Source of the DNA: Cellulomonas sp. NTE-D12 | GTDB lineage: Bacteria; Actinomycetota; Actinomycetes; Actinomycetales; Cellulomonadaceae | Assembly: GCF_027923705.1 (NCBI RefSeq) | Contig: NZ_AP026442.1 | Location: 2,480,001 to 2,544,000, forward strand | Length of the DNA stretch: 64,000 bases | Reading direction: 5' to 3' | The notes under the pieces: model-generated | The model's database searches: none | What the model saw: the letters and a program-made list of their open reading frames with translations, nothing else | Told to the model about the DNA's origin: nothing | Made by a program: the position numbers and the translations under genes | In this document: positions 39,023 to 46,124 of the stretch, one piece after another | Layout: the number at the start of each line of letters is the position of its first letter | Position numbering within the stretch: the first letter of the stretch is position 1

Positions 39023-40771
39023 TCACGTGCCCTCCATCTCGGTGGGCTTCACGCCGGGCTCCATCGAGCCGAACTCCCGCCCGAACGCCATCTTCGGGTA
39101 GGCGTTGAGGTCGGCGTCGATGCTCAGATGGAGCAGGACGGGGCCGTCCTGCGAGTGGAGGGCGTCAAGCACCTCGGCGAGCTGGTCGTGGTCCTCGGCG
39201 TGGAAAGCAGGGATGCCGTACGCCCGCGCGACCGCGCAGAAGTCGGGGGCGCTGTAACCCCACTTCGTCGAGTAGTAGCGCTTGTCGAAGTACGACTCCT
39301 GGAACTGACGCACCATCCCGTGGCAGCCGTTGTCGAACACGACCACCCGCACCGGTAGCTGCTGGCGGACCAGGGTCTGCAGCTCCTGGATGTTGCACTG
39401 GAAGCCGCCGTCGCCCGCGATCAGCACCACCTCTCCCTGCGAGGCGAGAGCCGATCCGATCGCGGCGGGCAGCCCGAAGCCCATCGAGCCCATGCCCCCG
39501 GAGGTCAGGAACCGCTGACCGGCACTCAGGGCGGCGCTCTGCGCGGCCCACATCTGGTGCTGCCCGACGTCGGTGACGACGGCCGCCGCGGCCGGGCGCG
39601 CCTGCAGGATCTGACGTACGGCCAGGTTCGGGTTCAGGCCGGCGGCCGGCACGTTCTCAGCTGTGTCCGGCCACGCCTCACGCTGCTCGGCCAGTGCCGC
39701 GAGCCACTCAGCACGGCCGCCGGTGGTCGTGACGGCGTCGAGCGCGAAGGGCAGGAAGGTCCGCAGGTCGTCGTGCAAGACGTCACAGCCGGTCACGTGG
39801 TTGTTCAGCTCTGTGGCGTCCACGTCGACGTGGAAGATGGCGCGGCTGCCGCGGAAGCCTGCGACGTCCGACCCGGTCTGACGCACGTCGAGCCGGCTGC
39901 CGAGCACCAGGAGGAGGTCGGACTGGGCCACGGCCCAGTTCGCCCAGCGGTTGCCGTAGCTGCCGATCACGCCCGCGTGCAACTCCGAGGTCGCCGGCAG
40001 CGCGTCCACGCCCATCAGCGTCCCCACGACGGGGATCCGCCAACGTTCGACGGCTGTGCGCAGCTCCTCGGCGACGCCGGCCGACTGGACGCCGCCGCCG
40101 GCGATGACCAAGGGTCGCTTCGCGTCGCGCAGCGCGGCGGTGAGCCGCGTCGTGAACGCCCCGCGCTCCTCCTGCCGGTCGTCTGACGCCGCGGAGCGTG
40201 CCACGACCTCGTCGGGGACCGCCGGCACGAGAGCCCGCTGGACGTTCATCGGGATGTCGAGCAGGACGGGCCCGGGCCTCCCCCTCGTAGCGACCTCGAA
40301 GGCCTCGGCCAACACCTTGGGGAAGCTGTCTGCGTCCGTCACCAGTCGCGCCAGCTTGGTGATGGGCGTGGCGATCGACACGACGTCGGTCTCCTGGAAG
40401 CCGCCCTGCCGGCCGCGGCCCTCCTCGTGCAGCTCGTACGTGTTGACCTGGCCGGTGATGAACACCACCGGGACGGAGTCGAAGTAGCAGCTGCCGATCG
40501 CGGTCAGCAGGTTCGTCGCGCCCGGGCCGCTGGTCGCCATCGCGACGGCCGGACGGCCGGACGTGCGGGCGAAGCCCTCGGCGGCGAACCCGGCGCCCTG
40601 CTCGTGGTGCATCGACACGACCGTGAGCGCGGGATTGCGGTGGATCGAGTCGAGCATCACCGTCAGCATGCCGCCGACCAGCTCGAAGACGTGGCTGACG
40701 CCGAGCTCCGGCAGAGCCTTTGCGAGATAGGCGGCGACGGTGAGCCGCTCGTCCGTGTCCGACACGCTCAC
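39023..40771 (-). CDS. ThDP-dependent carboligase, YerE-like (acetolactate synthase fold)
   Basis: The protein has 582 residues with the full three-domain acetohydroxyacid-synthase architecture. The catalytic Glu is E57 (VVSMHHEQGAGFAAEGFAR). SGPGATNLLTAIGSCYFDSV follows, then a central FAD/nucleotide-type domain (VLGSRLDVRQTGSD), then IAGDGGFQCNIQELQ near residue 450 and the Asn about 27 residues on (VVFDNGCHG), which bind ThDP-Mg. It is among CDP-3,6-dideoxyhexose genes, not ilvN/ilvC. This points to YerE, which adds a two-carbon unit from pyruvate to CDP-4-keto-3,6-dideoxyglucose. Start GTG 40771 overlaps the gtrA stop. A true acetolactate synthase or another ThDP carboligase is possible but fits the locus less well. 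Confidence 0.75.
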   Translation of the reverse strand: MSVSDTDERLTVAAYLAKALPELGVSHVFELVGGMLTVMLDSIHRNPALTVVSMHHEQGAGFAAEGFARTSGRPAVAMATSGPGATNLLTAIGSCYFDSVPVVFITGQVNTYELHEEGRGRQGGFQETDVVSIATPITKLARLVTDADSFPKVLAEAFEVATRGRPGPVLLDIPMNVQRALVPAVPDEVVARSAASDDRQEERGAFTTRLTAALRDAKRPLVIAGGGVQSAGVAEELRTAVERWRIPVVGTLMGVDALPATSELHAGVIGSYGNRWANWAVAQSDLLLVLGSRLDVRQTGSDVAGFRGSRAIFHVDVDATELNNHVTGCDVLHDDLRTFLPFALDAVTTTGGRAEWLAALAEQREAWPDTAENVPAAGLNPNLAVRQILQARPAAAAVVTDVGQHQMWAAQSAALSAGQRFLTSGGMGSMGFGLPAAIGSALASQGEVVLIAGDGGFQCNIQELQTLVRQQLPVRVVVFDNGCHGMVRQFQESYFDKRYYSTKWGYSAPDFCAVARAYGIPAFHAEDHDQLAEVLDALHSQDGPVLLHLSIDADLNAYPKMAFGREFGSMEPGVKPTEMEGT

Positions 40772-41292
40772 TCGCCATGCCCTTCTGTTCGAACCGAGGT
40801 GTCGACCGCCGTGCGGTCGTCCGTCGCGACCGCGGAACGACGGAACGTGAAGTAGCGACCGGTGAGGAAGGTCCCCACGGCGACGATCACCATGATCGCG
40901 CCCTGCGTCGGGACGACGGGAAGGTGGCCGCCCTCGACCAGCAGCGGCAGCACGACGAGGTTGATGCACAGGACCACGCCGTACACGACGCTGAACCGGG
41001 CCAGGTCACCCCACCAGCGACCCCGCACCTGGTAGACGAGCCAGCGCTGCAGCAGGTACGCCTCGAGCACGCCGATGAGCGTGGACACCACCAGGACCAC
41101 CTCGTAGTGGACCCTGCCGTGGGCAAGCTGCTGGATCGCCGCGAAGACGCCGAAGCTGAAGAGCGTGTTGACGACACCGACGGCCGCGAACCGGAGCGCC
41201 TGTCCACCGACCGACGCGCCCCGCAGGAGCGACGTGACCGACAGACGGCCCTGTCGCCTGGAGTCCGCCTGCGCCGGCACGGCCGGGTCCAT
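40768..41292 (-). CDS. GtrA-family membrane protein
   Basis: The protein has 174 residues and four membrane helices. LRFAAVGVVNTLFSFGVFAA is the GtrA opening (RFxxVGxxN), and YLLQRWLVYQVRG then GTFLTGRYFTFRRS complete the pattern of the GtrA/DPMS family. GtrA proteins are thought to flip polyprenyl-phosphate-linked sugars made by GtrB. The stop overlaps the YerE-like start (GTGA). ATG 41292 is used; GTG 41304 in frame is possible, and neither has a clear ribosome-binding site. Together with the GtrB-like gene of the facing operon it suggests lipid-linked transport of the sugar made here. Confidence 0.88.
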   Translation of the reverse strand: MDPAVPAQADSRRQGRLSVTSLLRGASVGGQALRFAAVGVVNTLFSFGVFAAIQQLAHGRVHYEVVLVVSTLIGVLEAYLLQRWLVYQVRGRWWGDLARFSVVYGVVLCINLVVLPLLVEGGHLPVVPTQGAIMVIVAVGTFLTGRYFTFRRSAVATDDRTAVDTSVRTEGHGE

Positions 41293-41344
41293 CAACGGGC
41301 TCACGCTCGCGCCGCGCGATCGGCCCGGACCTGCACGCGGCGCA

Positions 41345-42124
41345 TCAGGACCACATCTTCCAGGGCGCCCGGCCACCGTCCCACAGCTCGTTGAGCAGCT
41401 GCGACTCGCGGTAGGTGTCCATCGGCTGCCAGAAGCCGCCATGGCGGTACGCACCCAGCTGACCCTCGGCGGCGAGCTTCGCCAGCGGCTCGTTCTCGAG
41501 CATCATCTGGTCGCTCTCCCTGAGGTACTCGAACACCTGGGGCTCGAAGACGAAGAACCCCGCCGAGACCCAGTCGTCCATCTGCGGCTTCTCGCGGAAC
41601 CGCGTCACCCGCTGCTGGTCGTCGATGTCGACGAGCCCGAACCGCGAGAGGGGCCGCACTGTGGTGATGGTCGCCAGAAGCCCCCGGGAGTCGTGGAACG
41701 CGCGCAGCTCGGTGATGTCGATGTCCGCGAGCCCGTCGCCGTACGTGACCATGAACTGCTCGCCGCGCACGTAGGGCTCGATCCGCTCGACGCGGCCCGC
41801 GGTCAGCGTCGCCTGCCCCGTGTCCACCACCGTGACGGTCCAGTCACGCTCGAGGTGGTCGCCGTGGAACTGCACGCTGCCGTCCCGCCCCAGGCGGATG
41901 GTGAAGTCGTTCGCCTGGCTCGCGTAGTTCAGGAAGTACGACTTGATCTGCTCACCCTTGTAGCCGGCGCAGACCACGAAGTCGGTGACGCCGTAGGTGG
42001 CGTAGATCTTCATGAGGTGCCAGAGGACCGGCTTGCCGCCCACCTCGACCATCGGCTTCGGCCGAAACTCGGTCTCCTCCCGCATTCGGGTACCGAGTCC
42101 TCCGGCGAGCAGTACAGCCTTCAT
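41345..42124 (-). CDS. rfbF: Glucose-1-phosphate cytidylyltransferase
   Basis: The protein has 259 residues, the expected length. It makes CDP-glucose from CTP and glucose-1-P, the entry step for 3,6-dideoxyhexoses. MKAVLLAGGLGTRMREETEF and RPKPMVEVGGKPVLWHLMKI are diagnostic of RfbF and distinguish it from RmlA. QFMVTYGDGLADIDI holds the metal-binding Asp, and GFWQPMDTYRESQLLNELW is the conserved C-terminal signature. First gene of the minus-strand operon rfbF-gtrA-yerE-like-SDR; the start is preceded by GGAAGGAAG. It completes the rfbF-rfbG-rfbH set needed for CDP-4-keto-3,6-dideoxyglucose. Confidence 0.96.
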   Translation of the reverse strand: MKAVLLAGGLGTRMREETEFRPKPMVEVGGKPVLWHLMKIYATYGVTDFVVCAGYKGEQIKSYFLNYASQANDFTIRLGRDGSVQFHGDHLERDWTVTVVDTGQATLTAGRVERIEPYVRGEQFMVTYGDGLADIDITELRAFHDSRGLLATITTVRPLSRFGLVDIDDQQRVTRFREKPQMDDWVSAGFFVFEPQVFEYLRESDQMMLENEPLAKLAAEGQLGAYRHGGFWQPMDTYRESQLLNELWDGGRAPWKMWS

Positions 42125-42190
42125 CGCGTGCGTCTTCCTTCCGACCCCCTGGACGCGCCGGACCGCGCTGCACCGCGCAGTGGCGCTCAG

Positions 42191-42196
42191 AGTCTA
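42191..42196 (-). promoter_or_regulatory. -10 box of the rfbF operon
   Basis: On the minus strand TAGACT predicts a start near 42184 and a leader of about 60 nt that ends in GGAAGGAAG. The divergent -10 box for the GT-C genes is 28 nt away. Confidence 0.4.
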
Positions 42197-42223
42197 CTGG
42201 CCGAACCGAACGAACCCTTCCGG

Positions 42224-42229
42224 TAGTCT
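42224..42229 (+). promoter_or_regulatory. -10 box of the GT-C gene pair
   Basis: TAGTCT lies 31 nt before the ATG at 42261, giving a leader of about 25 nt that includes GAGAGAAG. No clear -35 hexamer. Confidence 0.4.
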
Positions 42230-42260
42230 GCCGTCCCGTGCCGCGCGAGAGAAGCCGCCC

Positions 42261-44126
42261 ATGAGCACGCCCCTCATCGAATCAGCGAGGGACCGCGGCG
42301 CACGGCTTCGGCGGGCTATCGGGCGAAACGTCGCAGAGATCACTGCAACGATCTCGCTCCCCGTTTCGATCCTATTCGTCCTCTCCATAGCCTTCAGCAT
42401 GCTGGTGTTCGGCCACGGCGACCTCAATCACACAGTCGGGTCGTCGTACGCCTTCCTTTCCGGTCACTGGGCGGACTTCTACAGCTACAACAAGACCTAT
42501 TTCGGCCGCAACGACTACTTTCCTTCGATCTACGTCGTCTTCGCCGCTTGGATGGCGCCCGTCAAGCTCCTCACGTCGCCGGGAGCCCAGAACGGGCTAG
42601 TGCTGAGCGCCCAGGAACTTCTGTGGGCGAGGCTCGGCCTGGTCCTCGTGTTCGCGGCCACCGTCGAGCTCGTGCGGCGGATCGCTCGGGAGCTCTTTCC
42701 CGAACAGGCGACGGTTCAGCGTACGGTCGTGGCTACCTACCTGCTCTCACCGTTCATCGCCTACATCGTCGGCGCCTTCGGTCAGTACGACATCATCGGC
42801 GTCTTCTTCACCCTGCTCGGATTTCTCTACTACCTGCGGGGCGACCGCTGGAGGTTCGCACTCTTCTTCGCCCTCGCGGCCTCGTTCAAGTATTTCGCAC
42901 TGCTGGTGTTCGCGCCTCTGCTCGTACTGGCTTACAAGAAGCTTCGCGAGATGATCGCGCTCTCCTCCATCGCACTCTCCGTCATCCTCCTCGAAGCGGC
43001 CGCGTACGCGCACGATCCCGCCTTCAGGAGTGCCCTCTGGGGCATGGTGAAGGGCAGCGTCGGGGCGCAGGACAACCAGTCCTTGAAGGCCTTGGTGATC
43101 ATCGTGTTCGCGGTGGGACTCGTACTTCTTTGGCGAACACGGGCATCTGGCCCTCTTCTCGGTCGGCTCGCAGTCTATTCCGCGGCAACCGTCTACGGCC
43201 TCATGTTCCTGGTTGTGACGTGGAACATGGTGTGGTTCGTCATCCTGGCACCGTTCTTCGCGCTGAGCATTGGGTACCTGCACCGGCCGGGCCGCTTCAT
43301 CGTCTGGGAGAGCATCGTCTTCGCCGCGTACACGTGGGTTGCCGCCACGGTGTGGACCACTTCGGCGAATGTGGGATTGATCTCGGGCGGAGCTCTCCAC
43401 GCTCTGTTCGGTCCGCCGCACCTGCATCTCAGCGACATCTACGCGCCGGCTGCGGTTCCCGCGCTGAGGATGGTGCTCACGGCCTACTTCGTCTCCCCCG
43501 TCCTGTTCTGGCTCGCAGACCAGGTCGACCGGCGGCGTGATCACACTCCCAGCCCGCAGACCGTCGCACGCGCGACGTGGGCCCTCCGCGCCGCGACGCC
43601 CGTTCTGGTCTTCACGCTTCCGGTCATGGCATCGATGACCATGCCGATGCGGCTCGCAAGGGCCATCACTCCCGTCGCGCCTGCCTACGTGATGGCACCC
43701 GCGCCGCTCTGCATCGGCCACGGGACGTCTGTCCAGGCGATAAGCGACTCGACAGACGTCGTTCAGACCATCGTCTCGACCAGGGACCAGCTCGCGGGCG
43801 TGTCGGTCTTGGTCGGCACCTATGGGAAGGCCGGCCACGGGACTCTCACGATCACGGTGCGCGACGGCGCTGGTACCACGGTTGACGTGTCCGCCACCGA
43901 CCTTGCCCGCGTCGCGGACAACTCGCAGGTGTACGCGCTCTTCGCGAAACCCGAGCCCGACAGCGAAGGCCGCGCGTTCACCATCACGTTCCACACCGCG
44001 GGCGTAGCCAAGGACCTGGCACTGTGGAGCAGCGCGGAAGATTGCGCGCCCGACGCGACACTGACCGCCGGCGGCCAGCGGCAGGTCGGAGACCTCCTGC
44101 TCACCGAGTACTACCCGCGACCGTAA
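42261..44126 (+). CDS. GT-C-type membrane glycosyltransferase with C-terminal ectodomain (copy 1)
   Basis: The protein has 621 residues and about 11 membrane helices. The first extracytoplasmic loop holds GHGDLNHTVGSSYAFLSGHW and GRNDYFPSIYVVF, with acidic residues placed as in GT-C enzymes that use polyprenyl-P-sugars. Residues about 470-621 form an extracytoplasmic beta-rich domain (GVSVLVGTYGKAGHGTLTIT, ALFAKPEPDSEGRAFTITFH) bounded by two cysteines (LCIGHG and EDCAPD), possibly a disulfide. It is a tandem paralogue of the next gene. Codon usage and GC are clearly lower than the neighbours (42361-42420 is 58% GC), suggesting horizontal transfer. As a GtrC-like last step it could attach the flipped sugar to the wall glycan; that role is inferred. 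Confidence 0.78.
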   Translation: MSTPLIESARDRGARLRRAIGRNVAEITATISLPVSILFVLSIAFSMLVFGHGDLNHTVGSSYAFLSGHWADFYSYNKTYFGRNDYFPSIYVVFAAWMAPVKLLTSPGAQNGLVLSAQELLWARLGLVLVFAATVELVRRIARELFPEQATVQRTVVATYLLSPFIAYIVGAFGQYDIIGVFFTLLGFLYYLRGDRWRFALFFALAASFKYFALLVFAPLLVLAYKKLREMIALSSIALSVILLEAAAYAHDPAFRSALWGMVKGSVGAQDNQSLKALVIIVFAVGLVLLWRTRASGPLLGRLAVYSAATVYGLMFLVVTWNMVWFVILAPFFALSIGYLHRPGRFIVWESIVFAAYTWVAATVWTTSANVGLISGGALHALFGPPHLHLSDIYAPAAVPALRMVLTAYFVSPVLFWLADQVDRRRDHTPSPQTVARATWALRAATPVLVFTLPVMASMTMPMRLARAITPVAPAYVMAPAPLCIGHGTSVQAISDSTDVVQTIVSTRDQLAGVSVLVGTYGKAGHGTLTITVRDGAGTTVDVSATDLARVADNSQVYALFAKPEPDSEGRAFTITFHTAGVAKDLALWSSAEDCAPDATLTAGGQRQVGDLLLTEYYPRP

Positions 44127-44138
44127 GGGGTACGGACA

Positions 44139-46061
44139 TTGGCTCGAGGTACCCGGTCCGCTGAGGCGTCCGTGAACGATGCGCCGCAGTCGAGGGTGGA
44201 TGCGGTCGATTCGCCAGCGTCCTGGTGGAGGAGGATCTGGAGAGACGTCGAACCGTTGATCTCCACGACCTCGGTGCCGGTCGCGGTCCTCTTCCTGGTG
44301 TCCATGGCCTTCAGCTTCGTTGCGTTCGGCCACCGGGACGTCGGCCACACAGCGGGTTCCTCGTACGCCTACCTCTTCGGCCACTGGACCGACTTCTACA
44401 CGTACAACCAACCGACCTTTGAGCGGAACGACTACTTCCCCTCGATTTACCTCGTGTTCGCCTTGTGGATGGCGCCGGTCAAGCTCCTCGTGTCGCCTGG
44501 CATACAGAACGGCGTGAACATCTCCTCCTGGGAGATGTTGTGGGCGAAGTTCGGCGTCATGCTGGTGTTCGGCGCCACGGTCCTGGTCATGGTACGGATC
44601 GTGCGAGAGCTGTTCCCCGCTCGGCAGCAGACCCAGCGGATGGTCGTCGCAGCCTATCTACTGTCACCCTTCGCGGCCTTCACCGTCGGAGTTTTCGGCC
44701 GATACGACATTATCGCAATCCTCTTCATGCTGCTGGGCCTGCTCCATCTCCTTCGAGGGAACAAGTGGCGTTTCGCGTTGTTCTTCGCTATCGCCGTGTC
44801 GTTCACGTACTTCGCCCTCGTCTTGTTTGCCCCACTGCTCCTCCTGCGGTACAAGCGGCTTCGAGACCTTGTACTGCTCTCGCTCACGGCGCTGTCGATC
44901 GCTGCGCTCGAAGGTGCCGCCTACTGGAGCAATCCACCGTTCCACACCACGGTCTCGTTCCTCGCGGGGCAGTACCTCAAGGGCAACGGCCAACAGGGTT
45001 CTCTGCAGAGCTTGGTCTTGATCCTCATCGCCGTCGGCCTGTTTCTCATCTGGCGACTGCCTGTCGACCGGAGCACGCTAGGTGCCACCGCCGTGTTCGC
45101 TGGCGCCTTGGCGTATGGATTCATGTTCGTCGCCGTGAAGTGGAACCTGGCATGGTTCGCACTCCTGGCCCCGCTTTTTGCTCTGACCCTCGGATACCTG
45201 CGCCGGCCAGGACGGTTCCTGCTCTGGGAGAGCGGCGTGTTCGTCGCCTACATCTGGGTGGCAGTCAACCGTTGGTCCCACAACATCGACATGGAGATGC
45301 TCCGGCGCGGGTCGCTACGTTCGTTGCTGGGCCCCCCTCACCTCTTCCTCTCGGATCTCTATCGGTGGGCTGCGACGCCGTGGCTCAACGTCGTGCTGAC
45401 GGTGTTCTTCCTGTCTCCGGTGCTCTTCTGGTTGCTGGAAAGAGCTGAGGCCACCCGGGCAGTCGAATCACCGGGGGACAGCCCGACGGTGGGTCCCGGG
45501 ATCTGGGCCCTGAGGGCCGCGACGCCCCTTGTGTTCTGGAGCGTGCCAGTGATCGCCGCGCTCGTCATGCCGGTGTCTGCCGCCAAGTTGTTCACGCCGC
45601 AAGCAGCCGCATACGTGATGGAGCAACACCCGATGTGCGGCCCCGAACACAAGCTGCCGTACGGCCAGCTCCATGACGGCGGGACGGCCCAGCAGACGTT
45701 CGTCGCGCAGGCAGCGCGGCTCGGCGCGGTGTCCGTCATGGTCGGCACCTGGGGCCGTGAGATGAGCGGAACGCTCGTGATCGACGTGAAGGACGCCGCG
45801 GGCACGACCCTCGGCACACGGGACGTTGACCTGAAGCGCGTCCCCGACAACTCGGCGCTCTACGTGATCCTCGACTCACCCGCGGCGGATTCGTCCGGAG
45901 CGACGTACACAGTCACCTTCCGAACAGCGGGCGTCCCGACCACCTCGAGCTTCTCGCTGTGGGGGTCTAGCGACGACTGCGACCCGCACGGCACCCTGAC
46001 GCTGGACGGCGTAGCCCAGGGCGGGGACGCGAACCTCACGGAGTACTACGCGCGTCGCTGA
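44139..46061 (+). CDS. GT-C-type membrane glycosyltransferase with C-terminal ectodomain (copy 2)
   Basis: The protein has 640 residues and is paralogous to the preceding gene over its full length. Shared elements are GHRDVGHTAGSSYAYLFGHW, ERNDYFPSIYLVFALWMAPV, VFGRYDIIAILFMLLGLLHL and the C-terminal domain SVMVGTWGREMSGTLVIDVK. The same pair of cysteines appears (MCGPEH, DDCDPH). It starts 12 nt after copy 1. I used TTG 44139 because AAGGGG lies 8 nt upstream; GTG 44172 is the alternative. GC is low, as in copy 1 (44761-44820 is 57%). The two copies may transfer to different acceptors or positions. Membrane topology is clear; the reaction is inferred. Confidence 0.78.
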   Translation: MARGTRSAEASVNDAPQSRVDAVDSPASWWRRIWRDVEPLISTTSVPVAVLFLVSMAFSFVAFGHRDVGHTAGSSYAYLFGHWTDFYTYNQPTFERNDYFPSIYLVFALWMAPVKLLVSPGIQNGVNISSWEMLWAKFGVMLVFGATVLVMVRIVRELFPARQQTQRMVVAAYLLSPFAAFTVGVFGRYDIIAILFMLLGLLHLLRGNKWRFALFFAIAVSFTYFALVLFAPLLLLRYKRLRDLVLLSLTALSIAALEGAAYWSNPPFHTTVSFLAGQYLKGNGQQGSLQSLVLILIAVGLFLIWRLPVDRSTLGATAVFAGALAYGFMFVAVKWNLAWFALLAPLFALTLGYLRRPGRFLLWESGVFVAYIWVAVNRWSHNIDMEMLRRGSLRSLLGPPHLFLSDLYRWAATPWLNVVLTVFFLSPVLFWLLERAEATRAVESPGDSPTVGPGIWALRAATPLVFWSVPVIAALVMPVSAAKLFTPQAAAYVMEQHPMCGPEHKLPYGQLHDGGTAQQTFVAQAARLGAVSVMVGTWGREMSGTLVIDVKDAAGTTLGTRDVDLKRVPDNSALYVILDSPAADSSGATYTVTFRTAGVPTTSSFSLWGSSDDCDPHGTLTLDGVAQGGDANLTEYYARR

Positions 46062-46063
46062 GG

Positions 46064-46096
46064 GCGGCCGTCACGGGAGGCGCCCGCGACGGCCGC
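46064..46096. terminator. Long perfect hairpin between convergent operons
   Basis: A 9-bp stem, GCGGCCGTC/GACGGCCGC, encloses a further 4-bp stem, CGGG/CCCG, with an AGGCG loop and a single A/C mismatch between stems. It begins just after the plus-strand stop and precedes the 3' end of the minus-strand FkbM/GT4 gene. It is a strong candidate for a two-way terminator. Confidence 0.65.
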
Positions 46097-46124
46097 AGGG
46101 GACGCCGCGTGGGGACCACATCAG

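Noticed and set aside
39023..40771. Acetolactate synthase large subunit (IlvB) for branched-chain amino acids
   Set aside because: The fold fits, but there is no small subunit or ilvC nearby and the gene is locked into a nucleotide-sugar operon. Not excluded without phylogeny.
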